Source: Streptomyces uncialis (GTDB taxonomy: Bacteria; Actinomycetota; Actinomycetes; Streptomycetales; Streptomycetaceae). Taken from it: 64,000 nucleotides of DNA. Location of the stretch: contig NZ_LFBV01000008.1 of assembly GCF_001905345.1 (NCBI RefSeq), forward strand, positions 62,001-126,000, read 5' to 3'. The notes beneath the pieces were generated by a model. That model was given only the letters and a program-made list of their open reading frames with translations, had not been told where the DNA came from and ran no database searches. Shown here piece after piece: positions 1 to 8,660 of this stretch (position 1 is its first letter; every line of letters begins with the position of its first letter). Both the position numbers and the translations under genes were made by a program.

Positions 1-151
1 GGTACCGCTCCCAGGACGTCTTGCTGTAGCCCGTGCGGTCCGACAGCGCGGCGATACCCAGCCCACTGCGGTCGACCAGCCTGCGGAGCTGTCCGGTGAA
101 CTCCTTGACCTGTGGGTCCAGTTCCTCCGGGAGTTCCTTCCAACGAGGCAT
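1..151 (-). CDS. XRE-type helix-turn-helix protein, N-terminal fragment
   Basis: Only the first 50 codons lie in the window; the gene continues past the left edge. The ATG at 149-151 opens a frame beginning MPRWKELPEELDPQVKEF, then RRLVDRSGLGIAALSDRTGY, which reads as the start of a helix-turn-helix of the XRE/Cro type (helix, then SKTSWERY as the recognition helix). This N-terminus is common in Streptomyces regulators that fuse an HTH to long C-terminal regions. The effector domain is not visible, so the regulated process cannot be inferred. The upstream DNA (152-621) is non-coding. Confidence 0.75.
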   Translation of the reverse strand, partial: MPRWKELPEELDPQVKEFTGQLRRLVDRSGLGIAALSDRTGYSKTSWERY

Positions 152-621
152 TGCGTCCCCCTATCCCCCGAACGTACGTGTACGTCCCTGTGCGTGACCC
201 CGTGCCTCATCCCGTTCTGGTACCCACAGGGATGCCCGGAGCCGGGATGCCAGTTCCCGCCCAGGGGGCGCACGGAAGCGTTCGGACTTCCTTCGCCGCG
301 CGCCTTGCGCGCGGGAAGTCCGCCGCCTGCGCGCCAGTGTCCCACCGCCCGGGGCGTCCGCGATACGGAACCCCGGGTTCTGATACCGGGCCGGGACACC
401 CCGGCACCGTCCCGGTGACGCACCGTACGCGGCGGACACCCCAGGGACACACCTGGACCCACCTGTAAGCACCGGAAGGCCACATCGTGGCCTACCGGCG
501 GTCACCGTACCGCGCCGGGGTACGCCCGCGGGGACCGTCCGCGTACGCCGGGCGCCCCCGCCGGACGGCTGTCCCACGCCGCGGACGGCCGTCCCGTCAC
601 CGCAAGCGCCCGGACACGGCG
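152..621. other. non-coding interval between the HTH gene and the icd terminator
   Basis: No convincing gene is visible. The interval should hold the promoter of the leftward HTH gene. Short ACGTAC/GTACGT-rich runs lie just upstream of it (170-190). A nested dyad occupies 283-322: CGGACTTCC at 283-291 pairs with GGAAGTCCG at 314-322, and GCGCG pairs with CGCGC inside it. It has no T-run and lies upstream of the HTH gene, so an operator or an RNA hairpin of unknown role is as likely as a terminator. Confidence 0.5.
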
Positions 622-656
622 GTGGCCCGCACGCTCACGGGGAGCGTGCGGGCCAC
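622..656 (-). terminator. intrinsic terminator downstream of icd
   Basis: A perfect 15-bp stem (GTGGCCCGCACGCTC at 622-636, its complement at 642-656) with a 5-nt loop lies about 65 bp beyond the icd stop codon. There is no strong T-run, as is usual for Streptomyces terminators. Confidence 0.75.
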
Positions 657-721
657 GGTGCGGGCGTCGGGGCCCGCGGGTGGCCGGACGGCGGACCGCC
701 CGGCCGGAAGCCGGCGCCGGA

Positions 722-1942
722 TCAGGCGGACGCCATCTTCTTCTGGAGGTTGGCGTCGAGCGCCTCCAGGAACTGCTCGGTGGTCAGCCACGGGCTGTCC
801 TTGGAGATCAGCAGCGCCAGGTCCTTCGTCATCTGACCGCCCTCGACGGTCTCGATGCAGACCTGCTCCAGGGTCTCCGCGAACTTGGTGACCTCGGGGG
901 TGTTGTCCAGCTTGCCGCGGTGGGCGAGGCCACGGGTCCACGCGAAGATCGACGCGATGGGGTTGGTGGAGGTCGCCTTGCCCTGCTGGTGCTGGCGGTA
1001 GTGACGGGTCACCGTGCCGTGCGCGGCCTCGGCCTCGACGGTCCGGCCGTCGGGGGACATGAGGACGGAGGTCATCAGGCCGAGCGAGCCGAAGCCCTGC
1101 GCGACGATGTCGGACTGGACGTCGCCGTCGTAGTTCTTGCACGCCCAGACGTAGCCGCCCTCCCACTTCAGGGCCGCGGCGACCATGTCGTCGATCAGGC
1201 GGTGCTCGTAGGTGAGCCCGGCCTTCTCGAACTGCTCCTTGAACTCCGCGTCGAAGATCTCCTGGAACAGGTCCTTGAAGCGGCCGTCATAGGCCTTCAG
1301 GATCGTGTTCTTCGTCGACATGTAGACCGGGAAGTTCCGGGCCAGGCCGTAGCGGAAGGACGCGCGGGCGAAGTCACGGATCGAGTCGTCCAGGTTGTAC
1401 ATGGACAGCGCGACACCGGAACCCGGGAAGTCGTAGACCTCGCGCTCGATCGGCTCGGAGCCGTCCGCGGGCTGGAAGGTGATGGTGAGCTTGCCGGGGC
1501 CGGGGACCTTGAAGTCCGTCGCGCGGTACTGGTCACCGAAGGCGTGACGGCCGACGACGACCGGCTTCGTCCAGCCCGGGACCAGCCGGGGCACGTTCTC
1601 CATGATGATCGGCTCACGGAAGATCACGCCGCCGAGGATGTTGCGGATGGTGCCGTTCGGCGAGCGGTACATCTTCTTCAGGCCGAACTCCTCGACCCGC
1701 GCCTCGTCCGGCGTGATCGTGGCGCACTTGACGCCGACGCCGTACTCCTTGATGGCGTTCGCGGCGTCGACCGTGACCTGGTCGTCCGTGGCGTCACGGT
1801 GCTCGATGCCCAGGTCGAAGTACTTCAGCTCGACATCGAGGTACGGCAGGATCAGCTTGTCCTTGATGAACTGCCAGATGATGCGGGTCATCTCGTCGCC
1901 GTCGAGCTCGACGACGGGGTTGGCTACCTTGATCTTGGCCAT
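722..1942 (-). CDS. icd: NADP-dependent isocitrate dehydrogenase (dimeric, eukaryote-like type)
   Basis: The 406-residue protein starts MAKIKVANPVVELDGDEMTR and has the isocitrate-binding block around SPNGTIRNILGG, then VGRHAFGDQYRATDF, which mark the homodimeric NADP-isocitrate dehydrogenase related to mitochondrial/cytosolic enzymes. It oxidises isocitrate to 2-oxoglutarate in the TCA cycle and makes NADPH. Length matches the family (about 400-410). Many actinomycetes instead use the unrelated-looking monomeric enzyme of about 740 residues, so this type is worth noting. The gene stands alone: a terminator follows it and a dyad resembling a MarR-family operator lies about 100 bp upstream. 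Sucrose-independent TCA neighbours sucC and sucD lie 11 kb away. Confidence 0.93.
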   Translation of the reverse strand: MAKIKVANPVVELDGDEMTRIIWQFIKDKLILPYLDVELKYFDLGIEHRDATDDQVTVDAANAIKEYGVGVKCATITPDEARVEEFGLKKMYRSPNGTIRNILGGVIFREPIIMENVPRLVPGWTKPVVVGRHAFGDQYRATDFKVPGPGKLTITFQPADGSEPIEREVYDFPGSGVALSMYNLDDSIRDFARASFRYGLARNFPVYMSTKNTILKAYDGRFKDLFQEIFDAEFKEQFEKAGLTYEHRLIDDMVAAALKWEGGYVWACKNYDGDVQSDIVAQGFGSLGLMTSVLMSPDGRTVEAEAAHGTVTRHYRQHQQGKATSTNPIASIFAWTRGLAHRGKLDNTPEVTKFAETLEQVCIETVEGGQMTKDLALLISKDSPWLTTEQFLEALDANLQKKMASA

Positions 1943-2039
1943 GAGGTGGAACGTCCCTCTCGCGCTTCGGCTGGTCGGCGAGGTCCGCTGCGCGCTGTGC
2001 GCCGCGCAGGTGGTCCGGACTCGTCGCTCGGTCGGCTAT

Positions 2040-2059
2040 GTATCTCGTCATCAAGATAC
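2040..2059. promoter_or_regulatory. candidate MarR-family (TamR-like) operator upstream of icd
   Basis: GTATCT and AGATAC arms flank an 8-nt centre, about 100 bp upstream of the icd start, in an otherwise very GC-rich interval (1943-2279). TamR of S. coelicolor, a MarR-family regulator, is reported to bind palindromes upstream of aconitase, malate dehydrogenase and isocitrate dehydrogenase genes. I recall its sites as AT-rich palindromes of this general form. The assignment rests on memory of that motif and on position. Confidence 0.4.
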
Positions 2060-2279
2060 TCGACCCCGCCTCGGTGAGAACAGCCCGGTCCACCCCTGGC
2101 CCGTTCCAGCCGTCCGGAAGTCCCCGCCAGGGCTCGCCCGCGTACTCCCCCGACGGACTCCGGTGACCGTCCGTGGCCGTCCGTACCGGTGACCGCCCGT
2201 CGCCGGTGGGCCACCGGGACCCGACGGCCCACCGGGACGGGACGGCCTCTGGGACGGGACGGCCACTGGGGCCCGACGG

Positions 2280-3041
2280 CTACTGGATCGTGAAGTGGAG
2301 CGTGTCCTCCAGGAACGGCACCACCAGCACCGGGTCCGGCTGGGTCATCAGCGCCAGCAGCACGATCGCGCCACCGAGCACCCCGTACGTGATCATGTCC
2401 GTGAAACGGGAACGGACGGCCAGCATCCCCACGGACGGCAGCGCCCAGCGCAGCAGCCCGCCGGTCAGCAGCCCGAGCCCGATGAGGACCGTGCCGACCC
2501 GGAACACATCGAGCCCGGTGAGCAGCAGTCCCACGCCGACCATGCCGAGCACGGTGAGCATCGGCCACTGACGGGCCGGGGCCGGGGCGTCGCCCGGGGC
2601 CGCCCGGCCGCCGCCCTCGGGCCGCGCGGTGTCCCGGGTGAGGGAGAACCGGCGGTTGCGGATCTTCGCGACCGGCGGCCCCTCGGTGACCCCGGGGGTT
2701 CCGGTGTTCCCTGATTCGCCGGAGGGCTCGGTGTCGCCGGTGGCCTCGGCGGTCCCTGCGGCGTCGGTGTTCCCTGCGGTCCCGTCGGCCCCGGTGTCGT
2801 CGGAGTCGCCGTCCGCGCGCGTACCGGTACCCGTACTCGTACCCGTATCGGTGCCCGTACCGGCGGCGGCTTCCTCGTCGGCACCCGTGCCCGGGTCCGT
2901 GACCTCAGGGGCCGGGGCCTCAGGGGCTGCCGGGTTCTCGTCCGGCTCGGGGCCAGGACCGGCGCCGGGAGCCGGGCCGGGGGCGGAGGCGGGGGTGTCA
3001 GCCGGCACCGTTCGTGTTCCGTTCCGCCGCCTCGACGACAT
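2280..3041 (-). CDS. DUF3017 membrane protein
   Basis: The last 90 residues carry the DUF3017 signature: ARQWPMLTVLGMVGVGLLLT, two further hydrophobic segments, and a C-terminus VVPFLEDTLHFTIQ. The first 120 or so residues are a Gly/Thr/Glu/Pro-rich tail with GTGTDTGTSTGTGT repeats, probably cytosolic and unstructured. Three membrane segments are expected. It sits directly behind folD. The ATG at 3041 overlaps folD by 44 nt; a GTG at 3008 would cut the overlap to 11 nt and is an equally credible start, because neither has a strong ribosome site. DUF3017 proteins regularly follow folD in actinomycetes but have no established function. Confidence 0.85.
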   Translation of the reverse strand: MSSRRRNGTRTVPADTPASAPGPAPGAGPGPEPDENPAAPEAPAPEVTDPGTGADEEAAAGTGTDTGTSTGTGTRADGDSDDTGADGTAGNTDAAGTAEATGDTEPSGESGNTGTPGVTEGPPVAKIRNRRFSLTRDTARPEGGGRAAPGDAPAPARQWPMLTVLGMVGVGLLLTGLDVFRVGTVLIGLGLLTGGLLRWALPSVGMLAVRSRFTDMITYGVLGGAIVLLALMTQPDPVLVVPFLEDTLHFTIQ

Positions 3042-3861
3042 TGGCCAGGAGCTGGGCGCGGGTCATCGGACCGACGCCGCCCGGGTTCGGCGACAGCCAG
3101 CCCGCGACCTCGGCGACCCCGGGGTGGACATCGCCCACGATCTTGCCGTGCTCGTCGCGCGAGACACCGACGTCCAGGACCGCGGCGCCCGGCTTCACGT
3201 CCTCCGGCTTGATCAGATGCGGCACACCCGCCGCCGCCACGACGATGTCGGCCCGCCGCAGATGCGCGGCGAGGTCGCGGGTGCCGGTGTGGCACTGGGT
3301 CACGGTGGCGTTCTCGGAGCGGCGGGTCAGCAGCAGCGGCATCGGGCGGCCGATGGTGACCCCGCGGCCCACGACGACGACCTCGGCACCGTTGATCTCC
3401 ACACCGTGCGCGCGCAGCAGCCGGACGATGCCGTACGGGGTGCAGGGCAGCGGCGCGGGTTCGTTGAGGACGAGACGGCCCAGGTTCGTCGGGTGGAGGC
3501 CGTCCGCGTCCTTGTCCGGGTCCATGAGCTCCAGGACGCGGTTCTCGTCGATCCCGCGCGGCAGCGGGAGCTGGACGATGTAGCCGGTGCACGCCGGGTC
3601 GTCGTTGAGCTCGCGGACGACCGCCTCGATCTCCTCCTGGGTGGCGGTGGCGGGCAGTTCGCGCTGGAGGGAGGCGATCCCGACCTGTGCGCAGTCGCGA
3701 TGCTTTCCGGCAACGTACTTCTGGCTGCCCGGGTCGTCACCGACCAGGACCGTGCCCAGTCCGGGCGTGACGCCTCGCTCCCTGAGGGCCGCCACGCGGA
3801 CGGCCAGTTCGGACTTGATCGCTGCTGCGGTGGCCTTGCCATCGAGAATTTGGGCGGTCAT
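2998..3861 (-). CDS. folD: bifunctional methylenetetrahydrofolate dehydrogenase/cyclohydrolase
   Basis: The 287-residue protein begins MTAQILDGKATAAAIKSEL. It shows the FolD catalytic YVAGKHR (Tyr and Lys of the YxxxK motif), the folate loop QLPLPRGID, the NADP-binding GRGVTIGRPMPLLL, and the conserved PGGVGPMTRAQLLANV near the end. It interconverts 5,10-methylene-, methenyl- and 10-formyl-THF in the cytoplasm, supplying the formyl donor used by PurN and PurH encoded 3-4 kb away. The ATG at 3861 is chosen over the longer open frame (to 3975) because the family starts here. It is probably translationally coupled to the DUF3017 gene behind it. Confidence 0.95.
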   Translation of the reverse strand: MTAQILDGKATAAAIKSELAVRVAALRERGVTPGLGTVLVGDDPGSQKYVAGKHRDCAQVGIASLQRELPATATQEEIEAVVRELNDDPACTGYIVQLPLPRGIDENRVLELMDPDKDADGLHPTNLGRLVLNEPAPLPCTPYGIVRLLRAHGVEINGAEVVVVGRGVTIGRPMPLLLTRRSENATVTQCHTGTRDLAAHLRRADIVVAAAGVPHLIKPEDVKPGAAVLDVGVSRDEHGKIVGDVHPGVAEVAGWLSPNPGGVGPMTRAQLLANVVEAAERNTNGAG

Positions 3862-3959
3862 GGGTTCATCTTCGCGGATGGCACGGGCCGGGTTCCAATC
3901 CGCTGCCCCGCCACCCGGCGGACGCCCTGGCGAGCTCTCTGTCACACCTTGGTGACCGG

Positions 3960-3977
3960 TGTTGCACTTGCACAACA
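3960..3977. promoter_or_regulatory. dyad in the divergent folD / membrane-protein promoter region
   Basis: TGTTG and CAACA arms 8 nt apart enclose a tandem TTGCAC-type hexamer pair. The site lies about 100 bp upstream of folD and 160 bp upstream of the rightward gene at 4137. It is the most AT-rich part of this intergenic region. The binding protein is unknown. Confidence 0.3.
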
Positions 3978-4136
3978 GTGCGGGGCTCCGGGCTGGACAA
4001 ATAAGCCACAGCTAAAGAAGCATGGGCGCACAGTGCCGCGGGCAGTGTCGGGGGGTACGGCCGCATCTGTAAAGAACTCCTTCCTCCGTGCAACGCCGCG
4101 TCGTCCCCAGCACCACCGACGGAGGAAGTAACCGCC

Positions 4137-4790
4137 ATGAGCTTCGGCGACCCGAACAATCCCTACGGACAGTCCGGATACGGCCAGCCCCCGCAGCCCC
4201 AGCAGCCCGGCCAGCCCGGCCAGCCCGACCAGCCCGGTTACGGCTATCCCCAGGCCGGGCAGCCGCAGCAGCCCCAGCAGCAGCCGGGCCAGCCCGGTTA
4301 CGGCTACCCGCAGGCCCCGCCCGTCTACCCCGGCGCGTACCCGGGCGGCATGGCGATGCCGATGGAGATGCCCGGTCTGATGAAGACCTCCCGGGTGCTG
4401 CTGTTCGTCCTGTCCGGCTTCCAGATCCTCGCCGGTCTGATCTTCGGGATAGCCGTCGGTGCCGCGCAGGACGTGTCGAACGGTGTCGGAGCCGGTGAGG
4501 AGACCGATGTCCTCGCGGGCCTCGGCTTCGTGCTCGCCGCCCTGTTCCTCGCGCTGGGCGCCCTGTCCATCTTCCTGGGCGTCAAGTTCTCCAAGGGCGG
4601 CTCGGGCATCCGCATCACGACCATCGTGTACGCGTCCCTGATGATCCTCGGCGGACTCTTCAACACCCTCGGCGGCCAGGGCGGCTCCGGCACCTTCGCC
4701 GGGATCGTCTCCCTGGTGATCGCGGGCATCATCCTCGCGTCGATGGTGAACAGCCAGGCGTCCGCCTGGTTCAACCGTCCCCGGTACTGA
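4137..4790 (+). CDS. membrane protein with Pro/Gln/Gly/Tyr-rich N-terminal tail
   Basis: The protein has 217 residues. Residues 1-75 are a cytosolic-looking tail made of GQPGQPxQPGYGYPQ-type repeats. About four hydrophobic segments follow, including VLLFVLSGFQILAGLIFGIA, LGFVLAALFLALGALSIFLG and IVSLVIAGIILASMV. This layout is common in Streptomyces envelope proteins of unknown function; comparable tails occur in proteins that cluster at hyphal tips or septa, but nothing here proves that. GGAGGAA at about 4122 supports the ATG at 4137. It is monocistronic and ends at a strong hairpin shared with purH, which converges on it. Confidence 0.85.
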   Translation: MSFGDPNNPYGQSGYGQPPQPQQPGQPGQPDQPGYGYPQAGQPQQPQQQPGQPGYGYPQAPPVYPGAYPGGMAMPMEMPGLMKTSRVLLFVLSGFQILAGLIFGIAVGAAQDVSNGVGAGEETDVLAGLGFVLAALFLALGALSIFLGVKFSKGGSGIRITTIVYASLMILGGLFNTLGGQGGSGTFAGIVSLVIAGIILASMVNSQASAWFNRPRY

Positions 4791-4806
4791 CCGCGACGCC
4801 GCTCCG

Positions 4807-4856
4807 CACGGCGAAGGGCCGCGCCTCCCGCAGGGGATGCGCGGCCCTTCGCCGTG
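4807..4856. terminator. bidirectional terminator between converging genes
   Basis: A perfect 18-bp stem (4807-4824 with 4839-4856, centred on CGAAGGGCCGCGC) with a 14-nt loop lies between the converging gene ends at 4790 and 4888. It should terminate both transcripts. Confidence 0.85.
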
Positions 4857-4887
4857 TCCGGTGACCGGGTGCGGCCACCGGATGCGG

Positions 4888-6468
4888 TCAGTGGAAGAAG
4901 TGGCGGGTGCCCGTGAAGTACATGGTGACCCCGGCCTTGCGCGCGGCCTCCGCGACCTGCTCGTCGCGGACGGAACCGCCTGGCTGGACCACGGCCTTGA
5001 CCCCGGCCGCGGTGAGGATCTCCAGCCCGTCCGGGAAGGGGAAGAACGCGTCGGAGGCCGCGTACGCCCCCCGCGCGCGCTCGGCGCCCGCCCGCTCGAC
5101 GGCGAGCTTCGCGGAGTCGACGCGGTTGACCTGGCCCATGCCGACGCCGACGGAGGCCCCGTCGCGGGCCAGCAGGATCGCGTTCGACTTGACGGCGCGG
5201 CAGGCCCGCCACGCGAACGCCAGCTCGGCCAGCTCGCCCGGGGAGAGCGCGTCGCCCGTGGCGAGGGTCCAGCTCGCGGGGTCGTCGCCGTCGGCCTGGA
5301 GCCGGTCCGCGACCTGGAGGAGCCGGCCGCCGTCGATCTGCTTGACCTCGACGGGCGCGGCCGGCGCCTGGTGGGCGCGCAGCACCCGGATGTTCTTCTT
5401 GCGGGTCAGGACGTCCAGCGCCCCGTCCTCGTACTCGGGGGCGACGATGACCTCGGTGAAGACCTCGGCGACCTGCTTGGCCATCTCCTCGGTCACCGGC
5501 CGGTTGACGGCGATGACCCCGCCGAACGCGGACAGCGGGTCACAGGCGTGGGCCTTGCGGTGCGCCTCCGCGACGGTGCCGCCGATCGCGATCCCGCACG
5601 GGTTGGCGTGCTTGATGATCGCCACACAGGGCTCGTCGTGGTCGTACGCGGCCCGGCGCGCGGCGTCGGTGTCCGTGTAGTTGTTGTACGACATCTCCTT
5701 GCCGTGCAGCTGCTCGGCGTCCGCGAGGCCGCCCGTGCCGTCGGCGTAGAGGGCGGCGCCCTGGTGCGGGTTCTCGCCGTAGCGCAGGGTGCTGCGGCGC
5801 TCGAAGGTGGCGCCGAAGAAGTCGGGGAACGCGGTGTCGTCGACGGGCGCGTACTCGCTCGCGAACCAGGACGCGACGGCCACGTCGTAGGCGGCGGTGT
5901 GCTGGAACGCCTCGGCGGCCAGCCGCTTGCGGGCCGTCAGGTCGAAGCCGCCGCCGCGTACGGCCGCGAGCACGTCGGCGTAGCGGGCGGGGCTGGTGAC
6001 GACCGCGACGGAGGGGTGGTTCTTGGCGGCGGCGCGGACCATGGAGGGCCCGCCGATGTCGATCTGCTCGACGCACTCGTCGGGGCTCGCGCCGGAGGCG
6101 ACGGTCTCCCGGAACGGGTAGAGGTTGACGACGACGAGCTGGAACGGCTCGACGCCCAGCTCGGCGAGCTGCGCGCGGTGGGTGTCGAGGCGCAGGTCGG
6201 CGAGGATGCCGGCGTGCACCTTCGGGTGCAGTGTCTTGACGCGGCCGTCCAGGCACTCGGGGAAGCCCGTCAGGTCCTCGACCCGGGTGACGGGGACCCC
6301 GGCGGCGGCGATCCGGGCGGCGGTGGAACCGGTGGAGACCAGTTCGACGCCCGTCCCGTGCAGCCCGCGCGCGAGGTCCTCCAGGCCGGTCTTGTCGTAG
6401 ACGCTGATCAGCGCCCGGCGGATGGCCACCTGCGCCCCCTCGGGGGTCTGCGTACCTTCGGCGGTCAC
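4888..6468 (-). CDS. purH: bifunctional AICAR transformylase / IMP cyclohydrolase
   Basis: This 526-residue protein catalyses the last two steps of IMP synthesis. The N-terminal IMP cyclohydrolase (MGS-like fold, about residues 15-200) carries ALISVYDKTGLEDLARGL, STGSTAARIAAAGVPVTRVE and GRVKTLHPKVHAGIL. The C-terminal AICAR transformylase shows YGENPHQGAALY and AIIKHANPCG with the catalytic Lys-His. Length is normal for the family. It starts with GTG at 6466-6468, and this GTG overlaps the purN stop (GTGA), so the two genes are translationally coupled and make consecutive folate-dependent steps together. FolD from the same region supplies 10-formyl-THF. Confidence 0.96.
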   Translation of the reverse strand: MTAEGTQTPEGAQVAIRRALISVYDKTGLEDLARGLHGTGVELVSTGSTAARIAAAGVPVTRVEDLTGFPECLDGRVKTLHPKVHAGILADLRLDTHRAQLAELGVEPFQLVVVNLYPFRETVASGASPDECVEQIDIGGPSMVRAAAKNHPSVAVVTSPARYADVLAAVRGGGFDLTARKRLAAEAFQHTAAYDVAVASWFASEYAPVDDTAFPDFFGATFERRSTLRYGENPHQGAALYADGTGGLADAEQLHGKEMSYNNYTDTDAARRAAYDHDEPCVAIIKHANPCGIAIGGTVAEAHRKAHACDPLSAFGGVIAVNRPVTEEMAKQVAEVFTEVIVAPEYEDGALDVLTRKKNIRVLRAHQAPAAPVEVKQIDGGRLLQVADRLQADGDDPASWTLATGDALSPGELAELAFAWRACRAVKSNAILLARDGASVGVGMGQVNRVDSAKLAVERAGAERARGAYAASDAFFPFPDGLEILTAAGVKAVVQPGGSVRDEQVAEAARKAGVTMYFTGTRHFFH

Positions 6469-7082
6469 GGGATAACTACCTTTCGTCCCTCGATCGAGAA
6501 GCCGTCGCGGGCCAGCCGCGAGACGACCTTGACGAGCAGTTCGCGCTCGACTTCCTTGATGCGCTCGTGGAGAGCGTCTTCGTCGTCCTCGTCCCGGATC
6601 TCGACCGCGCCCTGGGCGATGACGGGTCCGGTGTCGACGCCGTCGTCGACGAAGTGGACGGTGCAGCCGGTGACCTTGGCGCCGTACGCGAGCGCGTCAC
6701 GGACGCCGTGGGCCCCGGGGAAGCTCGGCAGCAGGGCGGGATGCGTGTTGACGGTCCGCCCGCCGAAGCGGGCGAGGAACTCCTTGCCCACGATCCTCAT
6801 GAACCCGGCCGAGACCACCAGGTCGGGCTCGTACGCGGCGGTGGCCTCGGCGAGCGCCTTGTCCCACTGCGCGCGCGAGTCGTGGTCCCGCACCTGGCAG
6901 ACGAAGGTGGGCAGCCCGGCGCGGGCGGCGCGGTCCAGTCCGGCGATCCCGGTCCGGTCGGCGCCGACGGCGACGATCTCCGCGCCGTACGCCTCCGGTC
7001 CGGCGGAACCGATGGCGTCGATGAGGGCCTGGAGATTCGTTCCTGATCCGGAGACCAGCACGACGAGGCGCTTGGCGGCCAC
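6465..7082 (-). CDS. purN: phosphoribosylglycinamide formyltransferase (10-formyl-THF-dependent)
   Basis: The 205-residue protein starts MAAKRLVVLVSGSGTNLQAL, with the phosphate-binding SGSGTN loop. It contains NTHPALLPSFPGAHGVRDAL, with the catalytic Asn-x-His and the LLPSF loop, and later VDDGVDTGPVIAQ with the essential Asp. It formylates GAR to FGAR, step 3 of purine synthesis. It is the first gene of the purN-purH pair. The start ATG at 7082 is preceded by GAGAAAGGGC. The 630-bp region upstream presumably holds the promoter. Confidence 0.95.
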   Translation of the reverse strand: MAAKRLVVLVSGSGTNLQALIDAIGSAGPEAYGAEIVAVGADRTGIAGLDRAARAGLPTFVCQVRDHDSRAQWDKALAEATAAYEPDLVVSAGFMRIVGKEFLARFGGRTVNTHPALLPSFPGAHGVRDALAYGAKVTGCTVHFVDDGVDTGPVIAQGAVEIRDEDDEDALHERIKEVERELLVKVVSRLARDGFSIEGRKVVIP

Positions 7083-7716
7083 GGTGTGGGCCCTTTCTCG
7101 CGGGGGCGTTCGATGGTGCGGCGCGGTGTGAGCCGGGGGGTGGACCGCCCGTCGCCCGCGTCTTCGTACGTTCGCACGAAAGCCTGGCGTCCCCGGATAC
7201 GGGGAACTCTACGAAGCGGCCGACCGCCAGCAACGATACCGCCATGTGGGCGGGGCCCAGGGGACGGGTCGGGGGCGGACGGCGGCGTCCGGGCGGGCCC
7301 GGCGGCGGGGGACGGGTGCGGTGCCCGCGGCGGGGACGGCCGTGGTTCCGTGGTCCCTGGGGCGGGGACGGCGCGTGACGCGCGTACGGCGGTCATGTCC
7401 CCGTGCCGGGGGACGGCGCGGGCCTGCGGCGGGAACGGTGCGCGACACGGCGGTCACGGCGGGTGCGGGAGCGCGGACGGCGGGATCGGTGCCGCCGGGG
7501 CGGAACACCGGCCGGATGCCGTTCGTTGCCGGGTCAGCGGCGTGGTGTGTCCTGATGACAGGGGCCGTACGGTCGCGTATGTACGTGTGGCCCGTACCAT
7601 CACTGAGATCCACCGTGATCGGCGGCGATCCGTCCGGGTCGGCCGTGCCCACCGTGTCCAGCACGTTCACCGAGCTGCACGGAATCGTGATCCACCGAGG
7701 GGAAGTCGCACATCTG
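7083..7716. other. 630-bp divergent intergenic region
   Basis: This lies between purN (leftward) and the membrane-protein gene starting near 7717. Open frames crossing it have poor starts and the composition of GC-rich shadow frames, so I call no gene. It must hold both promoters. I see no riboswitch or clear operator. The unusual length leaves room for a small RNA or an upstream start for the 7717 gene. Confidence 0.45.
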
Positions 7717-8640
7717 ATGCCGGAACCGAGCCTCCGACTCCTGCCGCAGCATCCGTGGCCCGCCGCGCCCGGGTCCCCGCGGAGCACCGTCCTGCTGCGG
7801 GACCGCGGCCAGACCGACCCGAAGGGGGCATCCGCGCCGCACGGTGGGGACTCCTCCGGGGGTACGGAGCCGTCCGGCCCGAGCGGTAACGGGTCCGGTT
7901 CCGGGTCCGACCAGGACAACCCGTTCGCTCCGCCGCCCGAGGGCAGCCCGGACCAGCCGTGGCGGCCCCGGCCTCCCGAGGGGTCCGGTGACGGCTCCGG
8001 CAAGGACGACCAGGGCCCGTGGGGCAACCAGTGGAGCGACCAGCAGCCCGGCAGGTCGGGCGGACGCTTCGGGGAGCGGCCCGGGCAGCAGGGCGGCGGG
8101 CAGGACGGGCCGCCGTCCGGGATGCGGTGGGACCCCGCGGACCCCGGGCAGCGGCGTGCGCGGTACGCGTTGCTCACGGGTATGTGGGCCTTCTTCTTCG
8201 CCCTGTTCAGCTGGCCCTATGTGGCGCTGCTGCTGGGGGCGCTCGCCGTCTACTGGGGGATCTCCGCCGTACGGGGCGTCCCGGCGCGGGGCTCCGGCGA
8301 CGCGGAGGCGGGGGGCCGCACGGCTCCCGCCACCGCCTCCGTCTTCGGTCCCGGTTCCGCTTCCACTTCCGATGCGGGCAAGTCGCCCGCTGCGGCCGCC
8401 GGCTCCGGCTCCGCTTCCGGTTCCGGTTCCGGTGGGAAGCGGCCTCAGACCACCGCGGCGATCAGCGGGATCGTGACGGGTGGGCTCGCGCTCGCGATCG
8501 TCGCGGCGACCTTCACCGCGCAGCTGGTGTACCAGGACTACTACGTGTGCGCGCGGGACGCGTTGACCGTTCCTGCGGAGAAGTCCTGCGAGGACCTCCT
8601 CCCGAAGGACCTCCGCCCCCTCCTCGGCGTCGACGAGTAG
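7717..8640 (+). CDS. membrane protein with long Gly/Ser/Pro-rich N-terminal region
   Basis: With the ATG at 7717 the protein has 307 residues. About 150 residues of Gly/Ser/Asp/Gln/Pro-rich sequence come first, followed by a hydrophobic hairpin (YALLTGMWAFFFALFSWPYV and LLGALAVYWGISAVRG). A Ser/Gly linker with alternating SGSGSGS runs leads to a last membrane segment (IVTGGLALAIVAATFTAQLV). The short C-terminal tail CARDALTVPAEKSCEDLLP has two cysteines and probably lies outside the cell. It is a conserved Streptomyces neighbour of purN with no known role. GAGGGG lies about 14 nt upstream of this ATG; the frame stays open to 7246, so an earlier GTG start is possible. Confidence 0.7.
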   Translation: MPEPSLRLLPQHPWPAAPGSPRSTVLLRDRGQTDPKGASAPHGGDSSGGTEPSGPSGNGSGSGSDQDNPFAPPPEGSPDQPWRPRPPEGSGDGSGKDDQGPWGNQWSDQQPGRSGGRFGERPGQQGGGQDGPPSGMRWDPADPGQRRARYALLTGMWAFFFALFSWPYVALLLGALAVYWGISAVRGVPARGSGDAEAGGRTAPATASVFGPGSASTSDAGKSPAAAAGSGSASGSGSGGKRPQTTAAISGIVTGGLALAIVAATFTAQLVYQDYYVCARDALTVPAEKSCEDLLPKDLRPLLGVDE

Positions 8641-8660
8641 TTCCGTCCACCCACGCCCCA

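Noticed and set aside
7246..7716. Longer N-terminus for the membrane protein ending at 8640
   Set aside because: The frame is open but the added sequence is Arg/Gly/Ala-rich with no ribosome site; the later ATG is preferred, with moderate confidence.
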